A stretch of 64,000 nucleotides of DNA from Campylorhamphus procurvoides (lineage: Eukaryota; Chordata; Aves; Passeriformes; Dendrocolaptidae): positions 185,077 to 249,076 of the forward strand of contig WBMV01007391.1 of NCBI GenBank assembly GCA_013396655.1. Reading direction: 5' to 3'. Position numbers and translations under genes: made by a program. This document shows positions 49,587 to 59,897 of this stretch, in pieces. Within the stretch, counting starts at the first letter, position 1, and every line of letters starts with the position of its first letter. The notes beneath the pieces were generated by a model. That model was not told the origin of the DNA and did not search any database. It saw nothing but the letters and a program-made list of their open reading frames with translations.

Positions 49587-50813
49587 CTGCAAGAGAAACG
49601 CTGTTAAGTTGCTAGCAATGTAACGGTGAAGACAAATTCATATTGCTTCAGGAATTTGATAATACTATACTGTGCAGATCAAATACAGCATGTGCAAAAA
49701 AGAGGAATTTCAACCTTGGAACTTTCATGCTTAAACCTGTTGGCAAGAGCACACATGATCCTGACAGTTTTAAGAACTTTATAACCACAGTGCTTTGCAG
49801 TACTACAGTATATTTATTTAAGCAAGCAGGTTGACCTGTTTTCTGGTACTAAAGCATCTTATTGGTTAAATCTCTAGACATGCAAAAACCACATTCAGGT
49901 TCACTGTAAGGGTTGCAGATACCTGTCCCAGCACACCTCTTCACACGTTCTAAAACCTAATAAAGGTTGACATAAGCATTTAGAATTATGAGCCGTATAT
50001 GCTTTAGATGCAAAACACAAGTCACATATTTAGTGAGCTCTACAACTTTAGCCATTATTTTATAGCTTTTACCGTACCTTTTCATATTTCTCCTTTAGTT
50101 TTGCAGCCTTCTGTTCATATGGCTGTTTATCTTTGGCCGACTGTTCAGACCACATTTCACCTAATTTCTTTGCTGTATCTCCAATAGACAAGCCAGGATG
50201 ATCATTTTTTATTTTTGGACGGTGTTCAGAACAGAAAAGGAAGAACGCAGATCTACATTGAGAGACAGTGATTAAAGTCAAGTATTAAAAACTATTAAAA
50301 CTAATACCTTTTTCAGGTTTGGAGGAAGGGTTTACAGAAACACTCACGGCGGTCTTTTAGGAGCATTTGGGTCCTTTTTCTTTCCCTTCTTCTCGCCTTT
50401 GGGAGGAACGTAATTTTTCATCTCCCTGTCATAACGAGCTTTGTCTCCTTTAGCCATTTCTTCAAACTTGCCTTTTTCCTTGCTCGACATTGTCTGTGGA
50501 CACACGGGGAGGAAAGGAGAAGAGTCTGGCTGAGATAAAGCGGCTGCTGACCCACTAATGCCTAAGCAGCAGCTGCCACCAGGGATCTTTTCCCAGCAGC
50601 CCGCAGCAGCGGCGGGGGCCGGCCCGGCAAGGGCTCAGCACGGTTCGGCCTGGCCCCCCTCACCTTCCACCGCTCCGAGCACTTCCGCGAGAACTCGGCG
50701 AAGTTGACGGACGAGTCCGGGTGCTTCTTCTTGTGCTCCTCGCGGCAAGTCTGCACGAAGTAGGCGTACGAGGACATCTTGCCCCGCGGCTTGTTGGGGT
50801 CGCCTTTGCCCAT
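49434..50813 (-). CDS. HMGB2: HMGB2, high mobility group protein B2
   Basis: Four coding exons on the minus strand (50813-50664, 50493-50348, 50252-50078, 49586-49434) join to 207 codons plus TAA. The product is an abundant chromatin protein that bends DNA without sequence specificity, assists V(D)J recombination and transcription, and is highest in proliferating cells. HMG box A covers about residues 9-79 and box B about 95-163. The DNA-intercalating Phe38 and Phe103 and the redox cysteines 23, 45 and 106 are all present. A basic linker ([12 protein letters not shown]) leads to an unbroken tail of 20 acidic residues (188-207: 17 Glu, 3 Asp). The length matches avian HMGB2; human is 209. HMGB1 would have a longer acidic tail, and synteny with GALNT7 also fits HMGB2. 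Confidence 0.98.
49587..50077 (-). other. HMGB2: HMGB2 intron 4
   Basis: 491-bp intron with GTACGG donor and TCTCTTGCAG acceptor. Nothing else seen. The other HMGB2 introns are very short (95 and 170 bp). Confidence 0.9.
50078..50252 (-). CDS. HMGB2: HMGB2 exon 4 (box B)
   Basis: 175-bp exon. One base completes Pro99, then 58 codons follow: [40 protein letters not shown] and [18 protein letters not shown]. Donor AAG|GTACGG. This is the body of HMG box B, with Phe103 and Cys106. Confidence 0.97.
50348..50493 (-). CDS. HMGB2: HMGB2 exon 3
   Basis: 146-bp exon from a CCACAG acceptor to a CC|GTGAGT donor. It encodes [40 protein letters not shown] and DPNAPKRP: the end of box A and the basic linker into box B. 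It ends two bases into a Pro codon. Confidence 0.97.
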
Positions 50814-50940
50814 GGCGGAGTCGGCTATGGGTCCCTGCGGGAGGCGGTGGGTGTGGAGGCGGTGTGAGGCGGGGCCGCGCCCCGGGCCGTTCCCGCCTCT
50901 CGCCCGCGGGCGCCTTCCCGCCCGGCCCCGGCCCCGCCCC
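50560..50940 (-). promoter_or_regulatory. CpG island, HMGB2 5' region (gap-proximal half)
   Basis: Dense CpG and GC-rich sequence covering HMGB2 exon 2, intron 1 and the approach to exon 1. It stops abruptly at the run of N. Confidence 0.8.
50664..50834 (-). CDS. HMGB2: HMGB2 exon 2 (start codon, box A first half)
   Basis: The coding part, 50813 down to 50664, encodes 50 residues beginning [20 protein letters not shown] and ending CSERWK, with donor AAG|GTGAGG. The ATG sits in GCCATGG on the minus strand, a strong initiation context. A CCCGCAG acceptor puts the exon start at about 50834, so 21 nt of 5' UTR precede the ATG. Exon 1 is then non-coding, as in other HMGB genes. Confidence 0.95.
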
Positions 50941-51134
50941 NNNNNNNNNNNNNNNNNNNNNNNNNNNNNNNNNNNNNNNNNNNNNNNNNNNNNNNNNNNN
51001 NNNNNNNNNNNNNNNNNNNNNNNNNNNNNNNNNNNNNNNNNNNNNNNNNNNNNNNNNNNNNNNNNNNNNNNNNNNNNNNNNNNNNNNNNNNNNNNNNNNN
51101 NNNNNNNNNNNNNNNNNNNNNNNNNNNNNNNNNN
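50941..51134. other. Assembly gap (194 N)
   Basis: 194 consecutive N inside the CpG island. It probably removes the non-coding HMGB2 exon 1 and the transcription start. Confidence 0.99.
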
Positions 51135-51260
51135 GATTGGTGGGAGGGCCGGTTTAAAAAACAGCGGGGCCGGCCGCCATTGGCCGGCGGGCGCGGCACC
51201 CGCTCTGATTGGGCGGGGCGCGGAGGCTGCGGCGTGGTTTAAAAAATACAAAGGGAGCGG
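51135..51260 (-). promoter_or_regulatory. HMGB2: HMGB2 core promoter: three CCAAT boxes and two TTTAAA (CHR-like) elements
   Basis: On the minus strand CCAAT occurs at 51212-51208, 51183-51179 and 51140-51136, and TTTAAA at 51243-51238 and 51158-51153. CCAAT boxes about 30 bp apart followed by a CHR-type hexamer is the NF-Y plus DREAM/MuvB arrangement of G2/M genes, a class HMGB2 belongs to. TTTAAA is an accepted variant of the CHR consensus as I recall. The elements could also act as TATA-like sequences. Confidence 0.6.
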
Positions 51261-51620
51261 CGATGGCGGCCGCGGCGCTCGGTGCGGCGGCGCTGCCTGC
51301 ACCCGGCCCGGGGTACCCGAGCGCCGCCATCAGTGCCTCCGGCGGGGCCTGGCCGGCAGCAGCCGCCGGCTTTAGAGCTGGTCTGAAACTCGGGTTGCGG
51401 TGCCCAAGCGAGACCCGCGCCCTGCGGGCTGCTGTGTCCCACGCGGGGCCGGGGCTGGATCCCCGCGGGAGGAGCGCTGGCGGTGCGGGCCCGGCCCGCA
51501 GCAGGGCCCGGGCACGGAGAGGGCTGGTGTGTCCGCAGGGAGGGACGCCTGCTTCCCCCTCCCGGCTGGAGGGGCTGGGAAGAGCCCAGGGCTGCTCGTG
51601 AGAGACGGGTGCCCGCAGTC
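51135..51620. promoter_or_regulatory. CpG island, far side of the gap
   Basis: GC- and CpG-rich sequence continuing from the N run to about 51.6 kb, after which composition returns to AT-rich. Long open frames on both strands here follow from base composition. A divergent plus-strand non-coding transcript could start here, but nothing in the sequence proves it. Confidence 0.75.
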
Positions 51621-54600
51621 ACGCCGCACTAGAAGCACCGGCGCCGAGAAGGGAAGGTGGTGGCTCTCTCTGATGCTTGTGCTCCCCATGAAAAGTGCAA
51701 GCCGCAGCAGTACAAAGCCTGGGATCCAGACTTAGTCAACTGAGGGTTTAATGGAACCACGCCTCTGCTTTTAAGTGCACCGCCAGCAGTGAATCTGGCC
51801 CTTTCGGTTTGGGAACAAACACGAAGTTTCCATAGAGTCACTTATTTTATTGCGATTCACGGTACGGGTTTTGCTGATTTTGTTTTATTTCCGTCTGGTT
51901 ATTTTCATCCAATTCTCTAGTTAACATCAGTCAGTCTAGGTCAATATTCTTAGTAAGCTAAGTGTATTTTTACAGTCTTGTTTTTTCAGGTGTAGTTTAT
52001 ATAACTGGTGAAAAGCTGGTTATAACTTTGTTTACCAAAGATACAATGCCTTCAGTAGCATTTTAATCCCGTTAACCTAGCTCAATGGTTAAAAAAAAAA
52101 ACCCAAACCAGCAAACTTTAAAAAACAGCAGCACGAATCCCTAAGGTTATGTGAGAGTATTGACTAGTTGCAGGTGTGAGAGCTGTCAATGTCTTCATCT
52201 CCAGAGTTCCCCCCATTCCAGACTTGCTCAGTATAAGAAGCACTTATCAGGTACAGTCCTTTCAGCCCTTTTCTTTGTCGTTCTGACGAGGATGTATTCA
52301 TGCAGAACAGTTCACTAACATGGTATTAAATGCCTCTTTTATCTCTGTTTCATTTTAAGCTTTGTGTACTTACCCAAACTGCAGCCCTAGAAGTCATATT
52401 GTAAACTGGGAAAAGTTAGTCTAAATCCGCTATGAAGACAGGGAGGTAAATTGACATAGCAACACAGAGATGCGCATTTCCTCTGCAGATGTCAAAGCCT
52501 CCACAAGCTGGTTATCCAAATTCTGTTATCAGTTTACATTTGTGGCTATTACTTTTGATAGTGTTTAACATACAAACAAAGCTTGCCCTTCCTTACCTTC
52601 TAAAATAAACATGGGGGATATTCCAGGTTCGAGTTTTGGTTCATTATTACTGTGAACCGTACCACTTGCTAGCAAATTAATGTTGTCAGTTCTGTGGTAC
52701 TGAATTCTATGAATGCCTATCCCCTTTGCAAGGAGATGGATTACATTATTTTAATGTATTCTGTGACTTTAAAAATGCCTTTACTTCATGTGTTACATGG
52801 AAAGCACTATTTGTTTGGTGAATTAAGCCGCCAGTCACTCATTCCCTTTGTGGTAAACCACCTGTGTATGACAGGTTCTTGTGAAGTATTTTTAGTTAAT
52901 AAAGCAGTTTTGTAAAAAATGGTAAAGTCTTACTGGTGTGTACTGAATGAATCATAGTACAGCCATTGGTATCTGTGGTGTAAAACCATTCCTTGCTGCC
53001 ATGCTGACCTAGAGCTCTCCATATTGCACCATGAAAACAAATTTGCAGGTATTTTCTGCGTTGCTTACAGCCATATAAAATGTAGGTTAACTCCCTCAAA
53101 ATCAGTTTTACTTCTGAATCCTCATCAATGCAGTTGGAAGAACAATTCATTTTACACTAATTTTCAGGAAACAGTTTTCTCAACAGTGTTTTAAAAATAG
53201 CAAGTCATAACCTTTTGTCACTGAAAAGTTATCAGGATGGCTACAAGCATCAGAAATTATTTTTTAACACTTGAAAGCAGAGAATAATTTGTCTCATTTT
53301 ACTCTTCCAAATCCATTCTCTTTCAGTTCTTGGAGGGAAGGGGGAGAAAAAAAAGCTTTAGGTAAGTTTTATTAACATTTTCACTCTTTCTTTTAACAGT
53401 AATATAGCAAGTTCAGGGGAAAAATTCCTTTGGAACAGTCTTTTGAAATTACAGGATGTAATTGCAATGAGGTTTCCTCTGTTGCACCTTGTGGAAAAGT
53501 TGGTGGGGTGAGAAAGTGTAATTAGTGCTATGGGGAAAAAATTAGATCTGCCTTTCAAGTTATTTAATCAAATGTTTTAAGAAACTAGGTTCCTTGCATT
53601 CTCTTATCTGAAAAAGAAAACCTTTGTATGATTAAATAAATACAGAGAGTGTTATGTCATGCCATGTCATACAACATAGGGCACAGAAGAAACCAAACAG
53701 TTGTACTCTTTAACATCTGCCTGTCCTCCAACAAGGAAGGCAGTATTGAAAATTTTCCATGCTTGAACATGATACTGGAAGCTTTCCACAGCAGTGCTGA
53801 TGCTGAAAGCCCCACACAAGGATGCTGATGTTAGAAACCTTTCATTCCCAAAGCTGTGCCTTTTTCCCAGCACCCTTGCACCTGGAAAAGCGCTTCTCCA
53901 TGCACCTGGTTCCACAATACTCTGTCACTGTATTTTCATTGTGCCACACTGCTCCTTTTCAGATGAAACCACAACTTCTGTCTTGAGAGATTCAGTCACT
54001 GTTACTCTTCTAAAGCAGCGATCTGCACAGTATTGACTTTGGTTGGTCGGTGTGGTTAATTTATTAGCCACATGTGGATGACAGTTGTGGCGAAGAAGCA
54101 TGAGCTCCAGGACTTGCAGTGCACTTCTGCGTGAATAATTCAGCACATGAAATGACTGTTAAGTTTTATAGCTTCCTGGCTTTGAGTACTTTTGAGTTTC
54201 TAATCTGCTCCACAATTACAGTTTGGGGTGCTATTGTTAGCTTCTCTTCAGCAAACTGCAACTGGGGAGATACAGAGGGGATAGAAATGCTGGATAGAAG
54301 GTAGAGAAAAGACCAGACAAGTGAGACCAGGTTACAGAGCCGAGAAATGGATTTAAAGAAAAGTATGTCACGGACAACAAAAATTTATGATGGGAGTGAT
54401 ACTGATTTACATCATATTGTATCTCTTGGCTTCTGTGGACAGCTTCTACAGCTTTTCTGGATAGTGATGTCGGTGTGGACAATGCAAGGAAAGAAAGTAA
54501 CAAAGACCTTTTCTTTGAATGAATGTTTCCATCAGTGGATCCATTGCAACAGATACTGTTCAACTGAGGAAATTGCAAACTACAATTGCATGACCTTAAC

Positions 54601-57600
54601 TCTGACCAAACTTTCATGCTGGCGTAAATGTATTTATGTGGTGATGCTGTCTGTTGTAATTCAGTCAGTTTAATGAAGCTCTTACTGTCTCTCCCCAGAA
54701 AATCTACTAGCCAAATTCCCGTATGAAATATGCCTTAATGTAGCCTTAATGGCAGTAAAATTCTGCTTTGGAAAGTTATCACTCTTGATTATTGCTGAAA
54801 GGATCTCTTCTTATAGACCTGAAAAGTCAGTGTTTACTGGATGAATAATGAAAGCGAGTTACAGTTGCTCTCGATTTCAATCTAACCTAACTTAACTAAT
54901 AGGAATGCAATATATTGAAAAAAATCAACTTTAACTTTAAGCAGCAATTTTTTTTGTTCCAGGAAACAGTTTAAAATTCAAGACACGAAAAGCATTTAAG
55001 TAGGTCACTACTTTAAAAAGCCTTTTAATGTGAATTACAAAGTCTACAGAAAACATCCATGTTTTTGGCCTATTTCATGTGACTATCTCACATATGGTGG
55101 AAGCTTTAGGATGAAAAGCAAAAATCAGAACTACCTAAGCTGCTGCTTACCTAAATACAAAACAAAACTTATTTTGCTGTAGTGTTCGAGTTTTGAGCAG
55201 TTATTTTCTCTGTACTTTGATAAAAACATATATAGCTGCTGTCCAAAAGTTCACAAAACTGGTATTTCTATCAATATCTTGGAAATTGCATTTAAGATAA
55301 TATATTAGAACATTCCCTGTTTTTTTCTGGTGTTGTATAACATATACATAATATGTACGTTATAAAAATGAAATATATTTGCCCTTTAGAGTTTTATTAT
55401 ATGGGCTATTGTAAAGCTTGCATAACCAGTTAAGCAGCTTGTAGGCAAATGCAGCTGTGTTAGTTATATGAGGCTGGTTTAGTCTGAAAGCTCAGGAGCT
55501 TGTTTTGACTTTGTGCTGTGTACCCAGTACCTAAAACAAAAGCAGCCTGCATGTGACACTACCCAGGACAGCTGCAAAGCACAGGCTGAAACTCCAGTGG
55601 TCATATGGTAGGAAATAAATACAAGTCTCTCCTGGCACTAATGCAGATAATATTAGGAACAATGGCGGTTCCTAGTCACAATAATTAACTGAACTTTGAA
55701 AGTCTTAATTTGACAAAAACTTTTCTTGCATTTGGTTTACAAGCTTTTAAAATTTTTTCCCCTTATCTTTTTATGTTTCTATTCCTAGACCTCACTTCTA
55801 CTCACTTTCTTATTTATATTCAACATAATACTGAGGTAACATTTCCCCCTCAAGACAGTAATAAGCCTTCTTTATATTTTGCTATACTGTTAATCCCTTT
55901 CTACAGGTATAAAAAGAAAGCAGCAACTAGCATTTGTTTATCTATTGGATAGATTCACAGGCAATTTAGAGGGATTCTAAGATGTAGATAGCTGTAATTT
56001 ACACAAAGAAATCAGTTTAAATCGGTAAAAAGAAAAGTTTCTATTCTTGTGTCTCTACCCCCCAAACTCTTCCTGCCTGGTAAACATTGGTAGTTTACCT
56101 GAAACATATACCAAACTTACTTTTAAGAAATAAAATTTAATTGCCAATGAAAATCTTCTGTCATTTTGGAATTGGAGAACATAGTTGGAGGATTTTTTTT
56201 CTCCTTATAAACAGTGAACCAAAGGGTTGGTCTATGTCTGGCTGACACACTGGAGGTGTGACATCCAGAGAACAGATCCAGAGAGGCTATATCACTGTCC
56301 AGCTTCTGGGTGCTGCTTAGTGCTGCCAAAATGAAGTATCTGTCAACCCATGGTGACTTACAAATATTGATAAATTTCTACAGAACAAATGAGAATGTTT
56401 CGTTTGTACCTTTGTCCAGTCTGAAGGACTGTTTCCTTCTGTGGTCGTGAAGGCTAGAAACTTACAATCAGGGTGACCCTGACACTCAAAGCTGTTTTCT
56501 ATGTCAATGCAGCTCTAGAATCAGTTAGGAAGGAGAAATAATAGCATGAGTTGAGAGGGCTGTGTGTCAAAGGATGCAAGAGAAAGGAGAAATCGTGCCC
56601 TCCTGTCTCCCAGAGCCAGCAGAGAAAAGCAGGTTTGGCTGGTAACAAGTTTTGGCAGGTTTTTTTCTCATTAACCTCATCAATTTATTTGTCTTCTATC
56701 CAGGTTGTGGAAAACCTTAAATTAATTTCAATGGGTCTCATTAAACTTACATGGGTCTTAAGTATTGGTCATGTGGAGTGCATCCTGTGCTGTTGCTGCT
56801 GTAGACATTCTCTTGGTAAAGTAATTTATTCTGTTATTTCTGGCAAGTAGTGCTGTCCTACATGTCATAGAAATGACCATAGGATACACAGCAAATCTGA
56901 GACTAGAAAGAAGATGTATAAATTTTGAAATTGTTGATTGAATCATCAGTCTCATTTTTAGTCATGGATCCCGTGGGATTTTCCAACTGCTGATATAAAT
57001 GTATAGTTTCTTTAGATATCTCTAGATACAGTTTCTCTAGATATCTTTTGCATACCCTACTATATACTGCTAACATATTTTACAGTAACCGGGAAGGTTG
57101 TTTCAGAGCTATTATGGTACTAGAAAATGTGTCTTTCTTTAATACCACTCAAAAGCCAGTGCTTCTATTCCACAGCCCCAACTCTTGTGGAGAAAAGGAA
57201 TCTATGGCTATGGTCAATCCTCATTATTTAGTGCGATCATGTGTGAAGCTAAGTAGAAGCTCTCCCTAAGTACTGACAGGGATAAGGGCCTACTACAAAT
57301 GATAAAGAATCAAGAAGTGGCAAGTTCTGCATTTGAAGAAATAAACAAGGAAATCTCAAGTTATTCTGTGTAAAAGATAGGTTTCATTATTCAAAGCTAC
57401 TGAGAAACTCAATTGCAGCCCAAAACATGTCTTTTCGAGTGTTTAAAAGTTGAAAAAAAGAACTTCTCAACTTCAAAGTAAACCTCTAAGAGAGAAACTA
57501 CCTTGACAAACAGTTCATAAGCTTGATCATGTTGTATGATTTTTATGTTGCTACATTTTATACTGATAATTAGCATTTATATTAAGTTAAATCATTGTAA

Positions 57601-57771
57601 TATATACAAATATTAAAAGCATAGAACCTTAATTCTCATTTTCTAGTAGTTAAAAAGATTACTTTGTAAATATAGCAATTTTCTGACAGACTTTCATGAT
57701 CTAACTAGCCACACAGATAATCACACAACAAAGAGATAAAAGTTAAGAGGTAAAATAACTGTGTTATTAGA
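51621..57771. other. Intergenic, no gene recognised
   Basis: 6.2 kb of AT-rich sequence between the HMGB2 promoter island and the SINE. I see no coding exon, RNA gene or clear repeat. Open frames are short and show no family resemblance. Confidence 0.7.
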
Positions 57772-57910
57772 CCCTGAGTTTAGCTCAGTTGGTTAGAGCA
57801 TGGTGCTAATAATACCAAGGTTGTGGGTTTGATCCCCACATGGGCCATTCACTTAAGAGCTGAGCTCCATGCTCCTTATGGGTTTCTTGCAACTCAGAAT
57901 ATTCTGTGAC
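57772..57910 (+). mobile_element. tRNA-Ile-headed SINE with CR1-like tail (TguSINE1-type)
   Basis: The 5' part (57774-57847) is a tRNA-Ile-like unit with anticodon AAT in loop CTAATAA. The D stem GCTC/GAGC, the anticodon stem and the T stem GTGGG/CCCAC are intact; the A box TAGCTCAGTTGG is intact and the B box has one change (GGTTTGATCCC). The 5' acceptor strand does not pair with the 3' strand ATGGGCC, and several CG positions are now TG. It is followed without a break by TTCACTTAAGAG and a CR1-type tail (CAACTCAGAATATTCTGTGA). This composition matches the passerine element TguSINE1 as I remember it. It is not a working tRNA gene. Confidence 0.8.
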
Positions 57911-59599
57911 TTTCCTAATTCTGACATAATTTACAAGACGATGTAAAACCCTGCTCCAGCAGTCACTTCTGGAGAGAGGTAAGGGTATTTTTAATGCCTG
58001 TGGATAGCTGTAATAGCAAAGTTGGGTCTCATTTGTGGTGCTTATAAAGGTAATAAATATTGGATTTTTAAAAAAAAGGCAAAACAAAAAAAACCCAACT
58101 TTAAACCCATATCTGTTTAAAACCCTTAATGTTGAAACTGGAGGATGGGGGTCTCTTTTTGTGGTCAATGGCTTAGGATATATACTTCAAATTCAGACAT
58201 ACCTTTGCAACTGTAAAGGCTAGAAGTTTTATCAGTATGAAAGGCTGAGACTCTTTAACATTATCTTTCAAGTAAGGAAGTTGAGGTTTAAAAGCATTAA
58301 AGTTGAGTGGCAATATCTAATGAAGAAACAATGCTTTTGATCATCAGCTGTGTATTGAATATGAATGATAGCAGTAGGTACTATTCGAACATAGGAATAT
58401 GGTACATTCTGCCTAGTGGCCATTTTTTGTGAGAAACTTTGCAAAACATTTTATCTGATCCTTTTTCCACAGTGTTCCTCAGTTAAGGGTTTATTGTCAA
58501 GTAACATCAGCAAAAAACAACTACAGCTCACAACTATTGTTATTCTTGAGTTTGCTGGAGTATAAGTCTATCTATATCTTTTATCCAGAATTGGCTCTGC
58601 AGGAAGTCAGGAAGGCATGTAAACCCCCAACTCACATGTAATTTTACTCATTTTATTTTTATAAAAATGTCTGCATTAGTGTCAGACTGTTGTTTTTACT
58701 GACAGAATCCAACTATCTAACTGATGCTTGGGTGGAGGAGGTGTTCACCTGCTCCCAAGGGACACTTAAAACCTGCTGTTAAGTTCAACAAGAGCTAAGT
58801 CAGACCTAGAACTGGTTGTGACTGTACTGCAAAGACAAGGGCACTGGAAGAGGCTTCAGGGCTACAGAACTTTCCCACTTTCCTTTCTATAAAATGAATC
58901 CATATTAGAAGAGGACATGATGGTGTAACAGCAGTGTTTGCAGGAACTTCTGGCAAAACCATGAAGATGTGTAGTATGTGTTATACAAAGCAAAAACAAG
59001 TGATTAAAGCCAGTGTCAAATCTAAATTTCTGTAAGCAGAAAACAGTGGTTTACAAAATATAAGACTGTAGCACAGAGTATACAGTGCTTTTGATAGAGA
59101 GCGTTAGAGACCAACAAAATTTACTGAAAAGATATGACAGTTTCTCTTACAGGAGAAGAAAATTGAACAAGCTTTTTGTTTAATTTCAAGGGATTAAAAA
59201 ATAACTCTTAAGCCATATACTATGTCAGTCTCAAATTATATTTTTATTGCATTACACAAAACCTCTGGGGGTGATACTTTCCCACTATATATTCCAGATA
59301 GCTGCATTACACTTCAGAAAAGCACCAATGATTATTTAGCTGGGTCTCTTTCTAACTGGATGAACAAGCAGCCTGGATGAACAAGTGATCAGTGACTCTG
59401 AAACAGACAGAGGTGCACTTTTAACTTGGCTGAATGAGAGCTTCTGAGGAGGAGAAGGAGTAACTAAGAGGAACCTCGGTGCAAAGCTGGAGATTGGCTT
59501 CTCTGTTGCTGTGTGGTGGTTGTACTTGTTAGAAATAGAACTGGGGTTTTGCTGAAGCCAGAGGATTGGGTCAAGAGGAGACGAGGAAGGAGCAGATAG
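57911..59599. other. Intergenic, no gene recognised
   Basis: AT-rich sequence between the SINE and the LTR-like unit. Nothing identified. Confidence 0.7.
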
Positions 59600-59897
59600 T
59601 TGAGTTTTTGGCAGTTGGGACTTGGGGTGGTTTTAACCTGTTTTTTGCAGCTTTTTTGGGGGAGTTGGGGTCTTGGGCAGGTAGGCGGAGCAGGCCAGGC
59701 TGTACACTTCCTAGTACTTGCCAATAGGAAGAGAAACAGGGATGCCCCGCCCGGGACAGGGTATATAAAGCTCTGTTTCTTGCTGGCCTGTGTCTGTCTC
59801 CTAGGCCAGAAGGACACAACAGTTCTGCTGAATTTGTTAAATAAAGAGTTTAGTTTTGCTTTGTCCCCTTCTAAATTTTATTGGTAATTGTGAGCAT
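59600..59897 (+). mobile_element. LTR-like promoter/polyA unit (endogenous retrovirus, solo)
   Basis: A CCAAT box (GCCAATAGG at 59720), a strong TATA box (GTATATAAAGC at 59761) and an AATAAA at 59840-59845 lie within 130 bp, followed by a T-rich stretch and a terminal CA near 59897. A TATA box only about 78 nt before a polyA signal is the U3-R-U5 layout of a retroviral LTR and not of a cellular promoter. The left edge (TG at about 59601) is uncertain. No retroviral coding sequence adjoins it. Confidence 0.6.

Noticed and set aside
50562..51375. Long open frames across the assembly gap
   Set aside because: They are open only because N reads through, and the rest reflects GC-rich composition. 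Only the HMGB2 exon 2 part is real.
57774..57847. Functional tRNA-Ile(AAT) gene
   Set aside because: The 5' acceptor strand fails to pair with the 3' strand at six of seven positions, and a CR1-like tail follows directly. It is the head of a SINE.
59464..59817. 117-codon minus-strand frame
   Set aside because: Antisense of the LTR-like unit, with no protein family match.
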